Assembly: GCA_035527975.1 (NCBI GenBank)
Contig: DATKZM010000115.1
Coordinates: 12,158-76,157 of the forward strand
DNA from: DATKZM01 sp035527975
GTDB taxonomy: Bacteria; Pseudomonadota; Alphaproteobacteria; JAPULJ01
Direction of reading: 5' to 3'
Length of the DNA stretch: 64,000 nt
Shown: positions 43,898-53,520 of the stretch, piece by piece
How the letters are laid out: every line of letters starts with the position of its first letter
How positions within the stretch are numbered: the stretch's first letter is position 1
Notes under the pieces: model-generated
Told to the model about the DNA's origin: nothing
Seen by the model: only the letters and a program-made list of their open reading frames with translations
Databases searched by the model: none
Made by a program: the position numbers and the translations under genes

Positions 43898-44826
43898 CCG
43901 ACGGCCCGGCGGCGGGATCCTCCACGATCGCGGTCGCCGCGCCGGCCAAGCTCAATCTCTATCTCCACGTTACCGGCGTTCGGGATGACGGCTATCACGA
44001 GCTCGACAGCCTGATCGCCTTTGCCGATATCCACGACACGATCGAGGTGCGGCCGTCGGCGGCGCTCTCGCTGAAAATCGAGGGCCCGTTCCGCGTGCCG
44101 CTCGGCGACCCGGCCGACAATATCGTGCTGCACGCGGCGCGGGCATTGGCGGAGGCTGCCGGCATCGCGCCGACGGCGCGGATCACGCTCGCCAAGCGCC
44201 TGCCGGTGGCGGCCGGCATCGGCGGTGGCTCGGCCGACGCCGCCGCGGCCATACGCGCGCTTTGCGAATTGTGGGTGGTGCGCCCGCCGGCCGAGGACCT
44301 GGCGGCGCTGGCGCTCGCGCTCGGCGCCGATGTGCCGGTCTGCCTGGCCGGCGAGCCCGCCTTTGTCGGCGGCATTGGCGAGGAATTGGCGCCCGCGCCG
44401 AGGCTCCCGGCGGTGCCGCTGGTGCTGGTGAACCCGTTGCGGCCGCTATCTACCCCGGCGGTGTTCGGCGCCCGCCAAGGGCCGTTCGGCAAGCCCGCCC
44501 GTTTCGATGAGATCCCCCTCGATGCGGCCGCGCTCGCGCGCCTGCTGGCCGCGCGCGGCAACGATCTGACCGAGGCCGCGGTCTCGCTGGTCCCCGACGT
44601 GGCGACCGTGCTGCTGGCGCTCGAGACTGTGCCGGGCACATTGCTCGCGCGCATGTCGGGCAGCGGGGCGACCTGCTTTGCGCTCTACAGGGACGAAACC
44701 GCGGCCGCGCACGCAGCGGCCGTGGTCGCGGCCAGTAATCCGAGCTGGTGGGTGGCGATGGGCAAGCTGCTCACCGGGGGGAGTGGCGGAGTCGATCCTG
44801 TACGTTCCGCTCTGCGCCCAACCTAG
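43894..44826 (+). CDS. ispE: 4-diphosphocytidyl-2-C-methyl-D-erythritol kinase IspE
   Basis: GHMP kinase of the MEP isoprenoid pathway, 310 aa from the GTG at 43894. Shows AAPAKLNLYLHVTGVRDDGYHEL at the N-terminus, the ATP loop PVAAGIGGGSADAAAAIRAL, LGADVPVCLAG and MSGSGATCFALY. The GTG overlaps the stop of the TPR gene. Its stop overlaps the end of the convergent TPR gene by four bases. Confidence 0.94.
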   Translation: MTDGPAAGSSTIAVAAPAKLNLYLHVTGVRDDGYHELDSLIAFADIHDTIEVRPSAALSLKIEGPFRVPLGDPADNIVLHAARALAEAAGIAPTARITLAKRLPVAAGIGGGSADAAAAIRALCELWVVRPPAEDLAALALALGADVPVCLAGEPAFVGGIGEELAPAPRLPAVPLVLVNPLRPLSTPAVFGARQGPFGKPARFDEIPLDAAALARLLAARGNDLTEAAVSLVPDVATVLLALETVPGTLLARMSGSGATCFALYRDETAAAHAAAVVAASNPSWWVAMGKLLTGGSGGVDPVRSALRPT

Positions 44827-46064
44827 TCTTGGATCGCGGCGGCTCGTAGCTCAGCCAATCGGCGCTCTGTGATCTTCAGATCAGACTGGAATTGCATGTG
44901 ATCGGGAAATCGCATTGCGAGAGACCGGGCAATCACGTGGCTGCTTTCGTAAGCTTCAACGGCTCCGGCAAATTCACCTCTGACCTCGTTTAGATCACCA
45001 ATCCTCTCATGCGAAACCGAGAGATCGCGCTGGAGGGCGGCGTTGCTGGCATCGGCCTTGGCCAGATGCTCCCGGATGACCATCGAGGCCTGGTGGCTCT
45101 CCAGCGCCTTGCCGAGATCGCCTTGCGCCAGGCGCACGTCGCCGATCTTGTTATGCGAAACTGAGAGATCGCGCTGGAGTGCGGCGTTGCTGGCATCGGC
45201 CTTGGCCAGACGCTCGGCTATGACCATCGAGGCCAGGTAGCTCTCCAGCGCCTTGCCGAGATCGCCTTGCCAACGAAGCACGTCGCCGATTTCATCCAGT
45301 GCCACCGAGCGGTCCCGATCTTCGTCCGCCAAATCGTGGGCCGCACGGGCGGCCTTGGCGGCAGCGCTCAGGTTCCCTCCGGCCTTGTAGAGTCGCGCCA
45401 GTTCGATCTGGGTCCAGGGATGCTTGGGCTCCAGTTCGCTTGCCTTTCGATACCAGCGTATGGCCTCGGCAACCGACCTGGTGGCGGCCAGCGCGGCTTT
45501 CTCCCGCGCGGTACGCGCGGCTTTTGCCTTGAGCTGTGCGGCTTCGTCACCGATGCGCATGGCGGCTTCGACCTCCCGCTCGAAGGCCGTTTCAAGCGCT
45601 GCTTCGGCAGCCTGCACGTCGCCCTTGCGCAATGCCTCCTGGGCGTCAGCTTTCAATGGGTCATTGGATGACAGAACTTCCTGCGCTGCCGCGACAGCGC
45701 GATCAATGGCATCCTCCGATAGCGTTTGCCCGCCCTCTTCCGCATTTTCCGCCTGTGCAGTGATCAAGCCGCGCAGCTCGTCGATCTTGCGTTCGACCGC
45801 GATCACGATTTCTCTTTTTGGCGGCTTGTAGCCGGTTTTCCAGCGCCAAAGCTTTCGGGCCAGCCAAATCACAAGACTCCAGAGTTCGGCAAACTTTTTC
45901 CAGACCGCATAGGCTGCGGCCAGCAGCACCAGGACCCCGATGACATCGACCGCGTGTGGCTCCAGCCAATCGGGCAGCCAAGTGAGATAGGGGGCAGCCT
46001 TTTCGCGCGCCCAGTCGAGGGCCGAGAGGACCGATTGGTTTGCCGCTGGATCTTTTGCAGCCAC
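44823..46064 (-). CDS. membrane-anchored TPR protein with internal near-identical repeats
   Basis: 413 aa, GTG start. One membrane segment near residues 38-56 (AVDVIGVLVLLAAAYAVW), then a coiled coil and Ala/Glu-rich helical region to about 210. C-terminal TPRs include two near-identical 48-residue units (LGKALESYLASMVIAERLAK, then KADASNAALQRDLSVSH, repeated). Function unknown. Possibly a recent repeat expansion. The DNA of the repeat is annotated separately. Confidence 0.75.
   Translation of the reverse strand: MAAKDPAANQSVLSALDWAREKAAPYLTWLPDWLEPHAVDVIGVLVLLAAAYAVWKKFAELWSLVIWLARKLWRWKTGYKPPKREIVIAVERKIDELRGLITAQAENAEEGGQTLSEDAIDRAVAAAQEVLSSNDPLKADAQEALRKGDVQAAEAALETAFEREVEAAMRIGDEAAQLKAKAARTAREKAALAATRSVAEAIRWYRKASELEPKHPWTQIELARLYKAGGNLSAAAKAARAAHDLADEDRDRSVALDEIGDVLRWQGDLGKALESYLASMVIAERLAKADASNAALQRDLSVSHNKIGDVRLAQGDLGKALESHQASMVIREHLAKADASNAALQRDLSVSHERIGDLNEVRGEFAGAVEAYESSHVIARSLAMRFPDHMQFQSDLKITERRLAELRAAAIQD
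45009..45296 (-). repeat. in-gene tandem repeat, 144-bp period
   Basis: Copy 1 at 45009-45152 and copy 2 at 45153-45296 are in frame (48 codons each). The first 90 or so bases are almost identical, the rest more diverged. Coding consequence is two near-identical TPR units. Confidence 0.75.
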
Positions 46065-46183
46065 GGTGCGCCTCTATATCGAATATCGCGCTATCATGGC
46101 AAATAATCGGACATCTATGCAATCTATGGGTCCCCTGGGTGATGGGATTGACGGGGAACGACTGGCCCGTGCAAGCGCAGGTA

Positions 46184-46225
46184 CAAAAAAAGCCGTCGCG
46201 ACCTAGACATTGGGTCGCGACGGCT
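46184..46225 (-). terminator. Rho-independent terminator of the cyclase gene
   Basis: AGCCGTCGCGACC pairs perfectly with GGTCGCGACGGCT around a nine-base loop, and on the minus strand the stem is followed by a run of T (A7 on the plus strand). It follows the minus-strand cyclase gene ending at 46245. Confidence 0.9.
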
Positions 46226-46244
46226 CTTGTATTGGCGAGCGCGC

Positions 46245-47204
46245 CTAGCGGATCGCGATCGGGTTGATGATCATCTGCACGGCGCCGCGGATGCGGGCCG
46301 GCCCGAGCACGAAGAGGAACTCCCAGCCCCGGTCCTTGACCAGCTCGCGCGTGTCGATCGTTTCCAGAATGACGATGCCGTTCTTGGGGATCAGCATCTG
46401 ATGGATCTCGAATACGCCGACGCCCTTCTCGAACGGCACGGCCTCCAGGCCCCAGGTATCGCCGCCGACCGCGACAACCTCCTTGGAGATCAGATAGGCC
46501 GCACCGGTCTTGCCGAGACCCGGCTCGACGCTGCCGTAGCGCTTCAGGTCCTTCGTGGTGCCGTCCTTGCCGTCGAGCAGGTTGAGCCAGCCCGAATGGA
46601 ACAGCACGATATCGCCCTTGCGGATTTCCACGCCCTGCTTCTTGGCGGCGCCGACGATGTCTTCGCGGGTGTAGGGGCGTCCTTCCTTGACGATCTTGAC
46701 ACTGTAATAGCCGGCCATGTCGAGCAGGACGCCGCGCCCGACGATCGGCGGATACTTCTCGATGCCGAGCTTGGTCAGGCCGTTCGCCTTGGCGAAGTCC
46801 TTGTCCTTGTTGCCGTTGTAATAGACATGGTCGACGCCGATATGGCCGAGCCCGTCGATCTGCGGGCCGATGCCGAGCCAGCCCATGAAGATGTCGTCGT
46901 TGTAAGTGGTCTTGGTGGGACCGAGCCCGGTTGTCCTGATCTGATTGGGCTGCAGGATCGTGATGCTCATCGAACGCGGTGGGAAGGCCGGCGTCTTGGA
47001 ATCAACGATGATGCCAAGGTTGTAGGTCTTGCCGGTCTTGATCAGCTTGGCCGCCTGCAGCACCGATTTGGGCGTGATCAGGTTCATGGCGCCGATCTCG
47101 TCCTTGGGGCCCCATTTCGATTTGGTCCAGTCCTGGGCGGACGCCGTGGCCGCAAGCGTCAGCATGGCCGAGGCCGCTAGCACGGCGCGGATCGTCGATC
47201 GCAT
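46245..47204 (-). CDS. secreted cyclase-family protein (kynurenine formamidase-like fold)
   Basis: 319 aa from the ATG at 47204, supported by GGGAGG upstream. Signal peptide at 1-24 (LAATASAQ). The fold shows the metal-binding HIGVDH segment (ITILQ...GLGHIGVDHVYY), KGDIVLFHSGW and GVGVFEIHQMLIP, matching the cyclase/kynurenine formamidase family PF04199. The native reaction may be hydrolysis of a cyclic or formyl substrate. Secretion to the periplasm is notable. Divergent from the secreted protein at 47541. Confidence 0.87.
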   Translation of the reverse strand: MRSTIRAVLAASAMLTLAATASAQDWTKSKWGPKDEIGAMNLITPKSVLQAAKLIKTGKTYNLGIIVDSKTPAFPPRSMSITILQPNQIRTTGLGPTKTTYNDDIFMGWLGIGPQIDGLGHIGVDHVYYNGNKDKDFAKANGLTKLGIEKYPPIVGRGVLLDMAGYYSVKIVKEGRPYTREDIVGAAKKQGVEIRKGDIVLFHSGWLNLLDGKDGTTKDLKRYGSVEPGLGKTGAAYLISKEVVAVGGDTWGLEAVPFEKGVGVFEIHQMLIPKNGIVILETIDTRELVKDRGWEFLFVLGPARIRGAVQMIINPIAIR

Positions 47205-47375
47205 TTGCTTTCCTCCCGATTGCCGGCTGTGGTTTGGCTGGGTGGAGGCCCGCCGGCTCATCCCGCACCCTGCTCGTATTGTGTCGGCAGAACTGGGAAG
47301 CGACAAGGCAAGGTTGCACAGTTTCGCAGGTCGAAAAGATTTCGCTGGGCAAACTGCTCCGATCGTCAGACCCTA

Positions 47376-47426
47376 GTGTCCCGATTTCGAAATTCGATGC
47401 ACCGAATTTCGGAACATGCGGGACAC
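47376..47426. repeat. inverted repeat in the 47205-47540 gap
   Basis: GTGTCCCG (47376-47383) pairs with CGGGACAC (47419-47426), and GAAATTCG with CGAATTTC inside it. The gap of 336 bases between divergent genes otherwise has no gene; it is AT-richer than the flanks. Confidence 0.7.
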
Positions 47427-47540
47427 GAGATATACAATTCTGGCGTGATTTAGCTTCCGAAATACGTCACCAATAGGGTGACCAATTTCAGGACCAACAC
47501 ACCAGCCACCGCAATCGGATCAGGCAGGGATCGAACGACA

Positions 47541-47969
47541 ATGCGAAAGACAGCACAAAGGATTGGGCGTTACGCTCTGGCCGGGCTGCTCGCCGGCATT
47601 ATGACGGCAGCCACCGGTGCTACCGCGCAAGCGCAAGGCAAGCCCACGGGCGCGCTCGACGGCGCGGCCATCAAGAAATACTTTTCAGGCACGCGCCTCT
47701 ACGGCACGACGCCCAGCGGCAAGACCTGGCTGATCGACTTCAATGCAGACGGCACGTTCCGCGGTTCGGTGCAAAGGGGCGACGATGTCGGCAAATGGTG
47801 GATCGAGCGCGACACGCTGTGCCGCAAATGGACCGCCTGGGAGAACCAGACGATCGGTCACAGCAAGAAACAGGCCTGCTTCTGGATCGTGCTCGATCAC
47901 AAGGGCAAGCGGGTCAACTACATCAATATGGATGGTTCGCGCTATCGCTCCTGGCGCATGGGCAATTGA
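47541..47969 (+). CDS. small secreted protein of unknown function
   Basis: 142 aa from the ATG at 47541 (a GTG-type frame from 47478 is longer). Signal peptide to about residue 33 (ATGATAQAQG). Mature part has conserved-looking features: GTTPSGKTWLIDFNADGTF, WWIERDTLCRKW, and KQACFWIVLDHKGKRVNYINM. Two cysteines could form a disulfide. No family recognised. Confidence 0.7.
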   Translation: MRKTAQRIGRYALAGLLAGIMTAATGATAQAQGKPTGALDGAAIKKYFSGTRLYGTTPSGKTWLIDFNADGTFRGSVQRGDDVGKWWIERDTLCRKWTAWENQTIGHSKKQACFWIVLDHKGKRVNYINMDGSRYRSWRMGN

Positions 47970-48043
47970 GGGCGCTGCACGGGCGTTAGGTCGGCGGGGG
48001 GCATTGGGTCGGTGGGGGCGGCAGCACGCCAGTCGATCGGATT

Positions 48044-48433
48044 TTACTCGGCACCCCTTACGAGTTCGATCGCCGCGATCATCTCGCTCAACTCGTCCAT
48101 GAAGCGGTCGATCGCCTCTTGCGGTCCGCGATAGGTGTCGTCGCGGGTGTTGGTGAGCACGCGGTAATAGGATTTGCCCGACTCGTAGAGCCCCACCGAG
48201 ATTTCGATCCGGTCGCCGTGATGAGGCGCCTGCACGCCGACCAGATCGTCGTGCAGCTTCCACACCAGATACTCGGTGTGCTTGAGTTCTTGCTGGATCT
48301 CCAGCGCGGCCTTGACGATGGGCGCCATCAACGACGCGCGGCGATAGTCCGGCGGCGGCTTTCCGGCGCGCGATTCGAGTTCGCGTCGGCGGGCATCCTC
48401 CAACCTGCGGCGGAAAAGGTCACGGGTGCGCAT
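48044..48433 (-). CDS. uncharacterised protein
   Basis: 129 aa from the ATG at 48433. Basic N-terminus (MRTRDLFRRRLEDARRREL) then AALEIQQELKHTEYLVWKLH and KSYYRVLTNTRDDTYRG. No signal peptide or membrane segment. It looks like a small helical cytoplasmic protein. Convergent with the secreted protein before it. Function unknown. The gap after its start (48434-48697, 264 bases) shows only a probable divergent promoter region. Confidence 0.6.
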   Translation of the reverse strand: MRTRDLFRRRLEDARRRELESRAGKPPPDYRRASLMAPIVKAALEIQQELKHTEYLVWKLHDDLVGVQAPHHGDRIEISVGLYESGKSYYRVLTNTRDDTYRGPQEAIDRFMDELSEMIAAIELVRGAE

Positions 48434-48697
48434 GCGTCGACTTTCGCTGCTTGTTCTCGTGCGCGCCGGCGGGGGCGGCGGTTGCGGGTGATGCGGCCCG
48501 GCCTGTCCCCAGGCGCTCGTTCTTGCGTCGGTAATCTGGCCGACCGGGTGCTTAGGATTTATTAACTTCCGCAAAAATGATCGATTTTGAGCGGGTATTC
48601 AGGGGCGCATCGGCGCAAGCTGGAGGCGATTCTACAAACCGGAAAAATGGTATAAACTGACTTCGAACGATCCCACGCATTGGCAAGGAGCGCCGCC

Positions 48698-49219
48698 ATG
48701 CTGAGCCGCCCCGGTGTTCACGGACTGCACCATTTCGCCTATCGCTGCCGAGATGCGGAGGAAACCCGCGCCTTTTACGAGGATGTCCTCGGCATGAAGC
48801 TAGGCATTTTCCTGCGCCTGCCGCATTACGAGGAGCCGGGCGACCGGCCGCCGTTCTGCCATCTCTTTTTTGAGATGGACGACGGCTCCTACGTTGCTTT
48901 CTTCGATCTGGGCGACGATGGGGTCTCGACCTACGATCCGCAAACGCCGGAATGGGTCAACCATCTGGCGCTTCAGGTCGACAGCCTGGAGACACTCGAG
49001 GCCCATAAGGCGCGTCTTGAGGCCGCCGGCGTTGCTGTCAAGGGCCCCAAGGACCACCACTTCGTGAAGTCGATCTACTTCTACGACCCCAACGGCATCC
49101 GCCTGGAGCTGACCGCCTGGGTCGAGGGCGAGGATTTCATAACGCACGAAGCCGGCGAGGCGCATGAACGCCTGCGCGCCTGGACACAAGAGAAGTCCGC
49201 GGCCAAGGCGGCGGAGTAA
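48698..49219 (+). CDS. VOC-family protein, copy 2
   Basis: 173 aa from the ATG at 48698, with AAGGAG at 48685-48690. VOC fold with GLHHFAYRCRDAEETRAFYEDVLGM, CHLFFEMDDGSYVAFFDLG, VNHLALQVDSLETL and IYFYDPNGIRLELTAWV. Probable ligands are the first His, the second His and the Glu of GIRLEL. Paralogue of the copies at 27631 and 49331. Likely an aromatic- or thiol-adduct enzyme; substrate not known. Confidence 0.85.
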   Translation: MLSRPGVHGLHHFAYRCRDAEETRAFYEDVLGMKLGIFLRLPHYEEPGDRPPFCHLFFEMDDGSYVAFFDLGDDGVSTYDPQTPEWVNHLALQVDSLETLEAHKARLEAAGVAVKGPKDHHFVKSIYFYDPNGIRLELTAWVEGEDFITHEAGEAHERLRAWTQEKSAAKAAE

Positions 49220-49262
49220 ACGCAGGCTAAACAGCCGGCCACATCGGCGCCCCATGACAATT

Positions 49263-49288
49263 GGATTCCCGCTTTCGCGGGAATGACG
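49263..49288. repeat. half element of repeat family A
   Basis: ATTCCCGC-tttc-GCGGGAAT followed by GACG, identical in arm sequence to the left hairpin of 829-912. It lies between two VOC genes in convergent orientation. Confidence 0.6.
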
Positions 49289-49330
49289 TTTGTCCGTGTG
49301 ACGAGTTTCAAACGGTAGCGGCGGCCTCAC

Positions 49331-49951
49331 CTACCCGTCCGGCAGGTCGGCCACCATGCGGTCGATCCAAGCCGCGTCGACCCCTTCGAGTGTCTCCAGC
49401 TCGGCGCGTGCTACGGATTTCGTTTGCGTTAGCAGATCGAGCACGTTGGGCGCCGCGCCGTCGTCGGGCTGACACGCCATTTCCAGGCGAATGCCGTTGG
49501 GATCGAAGAAATAGATACCGAGCAGCCCGGGTAGCTGCGGGATCTGCCCGCTATGCTTGATGCCGTTCTCGTCGAGTCGCCGTTCGATCTCGTCGAAACG
49601 CGCGGCCGTCACCGTGAACGCCACATGCTGCATGCCGCCGATGGCGTTGCGGTTCGACTGCGGTTCGGCATCCTTGGGGATCTCGAAAAAGGCGAGCAGG
49701 CTGTCATTGCCCATGTCGTAGAAGTAATGCCGGACTTCCTCGTATGGCGGGTTGCCGCGATTTCCGGTACCCGTGCCCAGACCCGGCGGCACCTTCATGG
49801 CGTGGACCAGCGGCATGCCGAGCACGTCGACATAGAACGTCGTCGTCGCGCCCATATCCTCGGTGGTCAGCGCCAGGTGGTGAACGCCGCGCGGCAGAAC
49901 ATCGCCGCGATGCGCGGGCTTCCGTGCTGGTGCCTCTCTGCTGCCTTCCAT
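49331..49951 (-). CDS. VOC-family protein, copy 3
   Basis: 206 aa from the ATG at 49951, with GGAGG upstream. Repeated VOC modules: GVHHLALTTEDMGATTTFYVDVLGM, YFYDMGNDSLLAFFEIP, GMQHVAFTVTAARFDEIE and FFDPNGIRLEMACQP. A C-terminal helical tail follows. Close to copy 2, but convergent with it and diverged. Upstream neighbours are liv transport genes on the same strand, which suggests uptake and breakdown of one substrate. Confidence 0.85.
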   Translation of the reverse strand: MEGSREAPARKPAHRGDVLPRGVHHLALTTEDMGATTTFYVDVLGMPLVHAMKVPPGLGTGTGNRGNPPYEEVRHYFYDMGNDSLLAFFEIPKDAEPQSNRNAIGGMQHVAFTVTAARFDEIERRLDENGIKHSGQIPQLPGLLGIYFFDPNGIRLEMACQPDDGAAPNVLDLLTQTKSVARAELETLEGVDAAWIDRMVADLPDG

Positions 49952-50007
49952 CTTCGGCCTCCTTTCGCGAAACGCGGTTGCGCCTTTGCAGGAAAGTATA
50001 TGCCTTC

Positions 50008-50722
<715 letters not shown>

Positions 50723-50730
<8 letters not shown>

Positions 50731-51547
50731 CGCGCTGTCCTGCCGCGCGGCTGCCGGCGGCGGCGCCGACACCGCCGGCCTCGCCAAGATAAGCGTCGAC
50801 GACGGCGGGGTCGCTGCGGATCTCGTCCGGTGCGCCGTCGGCGATCTTGCGGCCGAAATTAAGCACGACCACCCGGTCGGCCAGCGGCAGGAGAAAGCGC
50901 ATGTCGTGCTCGATCAGCAGGATCGAGATGCCGCGCCCGGCGATGCCCCGGATGATCCCGCCGAGGCGGTCGCATTCGCTGGGCGTGAGGCCGGCGGCGG
51001 GCTCGTCGAACAGCATGATCCGCGGCTCGCCGGCAAGCGCGCGCGCGGTTTCAAGGAGACGGCCCTGACCGAACGAGAGCGTCGTCACTTCGGCATCTTG
51101 GAATTCGCGGAGACCGACGAAATCGATCAACTCGATGGCGCGGGCACGGGCCTTGCGCTCCTCGTCGCGTGCCGCGGCCGCGCCCAGCAGCACTTTGCCG
51201 AGCCCGGCGCGCATCGTCGTATGCGCGCCGACCAGAACGTTGTCGGCGACCGACATGCCCTCGAAGGGCATGTTGTGTTGGAAGGTCCGCATGATGCCGC
51301 GCGCGGCAATCCGGTGCGGGGGCAGGCCCAGCATCTCCTCGCCGTCCAGCCGCACCGAGCCCGCGCTCGCGGGATATCCGCCGGTGAGCAGATTGAAGGT
51401 GGTGCTTTTGCCGGCGCCGTTTGGGCCGATGAGCCCGAGCACCTCGCCCTCGCCCAGCTCGAAGTCGAGCCCGTCAACCGCCGTCAAGCCGCCAAAGTGC
51501 TTGGTCAGTCCCGAAACTTCGATCAGCGATTTGCGCGCCGTTGTCAT
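50723..51547 (-). CDS. livG: LivG-type ABC transporter ATPase
   Basis: 274 aa. Walker A GPNGAGKSTTF near residue 38, signature TLSFGQGRLLETARALAG, Walker B IMLFDEPAAGL and the LivG-typical C-terminal end. Overlaps livF downstream and is 10 bases from livM. Second ATPase of the HAAT-family importer. Confidence 0.93.
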
Positions 51548-51557
51548 GTAAGCGCCG

Positions 51558-52526
51558 TCATTTGACGCCTTTGCCCCGTTTCAAACGCGCGCGCAGATTG
51601 TCCCAGGTCCCGATCAACCCCTTGGGCTGGAAGAGGATCGCGGCGACCACAAGGACACCGAAGCCGATCGCATGAAAGTGGCCGACCACGGGTTCGAGGA
51701 TGTCCTGGCTCAACTTCAGCAGAACCGCGCCGATGATGGCGCCGGCATGGCTGCCGCTGCCGCCGACGATCACCATGAAGAGCAGGAGGAAGGCGTTCTC
51801 CAGGCCGAAGACCGGCGGGTTCACGGTGTTGTCGAAGAAGGCGTAGACCATGCCCGCTGCCGCCGCCATGACGCTGGTGAGGGTGAAGGCGATGATCTTG
51901 GTGCGCGCGACATCGACGCCCATCGCCGCGGCGGCTTGCGAATTGTCACGGATGGCGCGGCAGGCGCGGCCGAACCAGGAGCGGTCGATGCGCAGCAGAA
52001 TGGCGAGCGTGCCCAGCAATACGCCGACCATGACAACGGCATACCAGGGCCCCTCGATCTTTGCTCCGAAGACCGCCGGCAAGGAATAGCTGGTGAGCCC
52101 GCCCGTGCCGCCGGTCAGCGTGCCGCCCTCGTCGAGCACGACAATCAAAAGCTGGGCGAAAGCGAGCGTTGCCAGCGCCAGATAAAACCCCTCAAGGCGC
52201 GTCGCCGCAAAGGAGACGATGAAGGCAAGAATTCCGGCCAGCAGGAGTGCCGCGATGATGGCCAGGCCGAGCCCAAAATCGGCCTGGGTCAGCAGGATCA
52301 CCACCGTGTAGCCGCCGATTCCGGCAAAGGCGAAATGGGAGAGCGCCATTTGTCCGGCGATGCCGAAGAGGAAGTTGTAGCTGACCGCGAGCGCCACCCA
52401 GAAGAGCAGCTTGCGATAAACGTCGAGCTCGTAGGGCTGGAGCACAAAGGGCAGCCCGCAGAGCAGCGCCGTCACCAGCCCCCAACGCAGGACCCATTTC
52501 ATTCCGAGCTGACCAAGCGCGCCCAT
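51558..52526 (-). CDS. livM: LivM-type ABC transporter permease
   Basis: 322 aa with about eight to ten hydrophobic segments. The conserved family stretch SYNFLFGIAGQMALSHFAFAGIGGY near residues 49-72, and the cytoplasmic GRACRAIRDNSQAAAAMGVDVARTK motif mark LivM. Its start codon overlaps the livH stop by one base (TGATG). Confidence 0.92.
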   Translation of the reverse strand: MGALGQLGMKWVLRWGLVTALLCGLPFVLQPYELDVYRKLLFWVALAVSYNFLFGIAGQMALSHFAFAGIGGYTVVILLTQADFGLGLAIIAALLLAGILAFIVSFAATRLEGFYLALATLAFAQLLIVVLDEGGTLTGGTGGLTSYSLPAVFGAKIEGPWYAVVMVGVLLGTLAILLRIDRSWFGRACRAIRDNSQAAAAMGVDVARTKIIAFTLTSVMAAAAGMVYAFFDNTVNPPVFGLENAFLLLFMVIVGGSGSHAGAIIGAVLLKLSQDILEPVVGHFHAIGFGVLVVAAILFQPKGLIGTWDNLRARLKRGKGVK

Positions 52527-53407
52527 CAGCCCGCCTCGCGGGCGCGCAGGAGCCCGTTCGGGCGAACCATCAGAAAGATGATGAGCAGCAGCGGGGTGAC
52601 GCCGAGAGAGAGGCCCGATGGGATCGGCACATAGCGCCGCGTCAAATCTTCGGCGAAAGCCAGAATGATGCCGCCCAGAAGCGCGCCCTCAACCCGGTTG
52701 ACGCCGCCTATCACGAGCGCGGAAAATCCCTGGATCGCCAGCGGCAGCGCCATATTGACTTCGAGCGAGCCGCGCGGCGCGTCGAGCAGCCCGGCGAGCC
52801 CGGCAATCGCCGCCCCGCCGGCAAATGCAAGCGCGGTCACCAGGCGCAGATTGATGCCCATCAGCGCCGCCGCGCGCCGGTTGATCGCCACCGCCTCGAA
52901 GCTCTTGCCCCATACGGTGCGCTCGAAGAACAACCAGACAGCGCCGAAAACCGCGAGCGTGGTGACGATGATGAAAAAGCTCTGCGGCGTGCCGGCAATC
53001 GGGCCGAGCTCTACGCGGCGGAAGCTGAAGGGCCCCTCGAGCGGAAATTGATCGGCCCCGAACTGCAACAGCATTATCTGATGGTACACGACCAGCATGC
53101 CGAGAAGGACCAGGATCGGCGCCAGATGGCCGGCGCCGCGGACGACGAGCGGGCGCACGACCGCCCATTCGGTCAGCCAACCGAGAATGGCCAGCAATAG
53201 CGCCGCGCCCGGGATCGCAATGATCATGGGCAGACCAAGCTCCGCCGAGAGCAGTAAGGCCGCGAAGGCGCCTATCATCGCCCATTCGCCGACCGCGAAA
53301 TTCACGATGCCGGTCGGCCGCAGGACCAACAGATAGGCAAGCGCGACCAAGCCGTAGACGCAGCCCGAGGCCGAGGCGCTGACGAGAAGCTCGAAAAGGT
53401 CCGACAT
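52526..53407 (-). CDS. livH: LivH-type ABC transporter permease
   Basis: 293 aa, about eight membrane segments. Family features: GCVYGLVALAYLLVLRPTGIVNFAVGEWAMIGA near the N-terminus, FEAVAINRRAAALMGINLRL and GALLGGIILAFAED. Pairs with LivM to form the membrane pore. Lies 113 bases after the binding-protein gene, with a hairpin between. Confidence 0.92.
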   Translation of the reverse strand: MSDLFELLVSASASGCVYGLVALAYLLVLRPTGIVNFAVGEWAMIGAFAALLLSAELGLPMIIAIPGAALLLAILGWLTEWAVVRPLVVRGAGHLAPILVLLGMLVVYHQIMLLQFGADQFPLEGPFSFRRVELGPIAGTPQSFFIIVTTLAVFGAVWLFFERTVWGKSFEAVAINRRAAALMGINLRLVTALAFAGGAAIAGLAGLLDAPRGSLEVNMALPLAIQGFSALVIGGVNRVEGALLGGIILAFAEDLTRRYVPIPSGLSLGVTPLLLIIFLMVRPNGLLRAREAG

Positions 53408-53455
53408 GGTCGCTTAAAGCCCGCTCTGGACCGACCGGCGGATAAACGCAAGATC

Positions 53456-53487
53456 GGGACCGGCCCAGCGCTGGCCGGACCGGTCCC
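53456..53487 (-). terminator. intercistronic hairpin between the binding-protein and permease genes
   Basis: GGGACCGG (53456-53463) pairs with CCGGTCCC (53480-53487); the centre holds GGCCCAGCGCTGGCC, also self-complementary. Such hairpins often lower permease expression relative to the binding protein. Confidence 0.5.
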
Positions 53488-53520
53488 TCAAGTGTTTAGC
53501 CCTTGCGTGGCAAAACCGGA

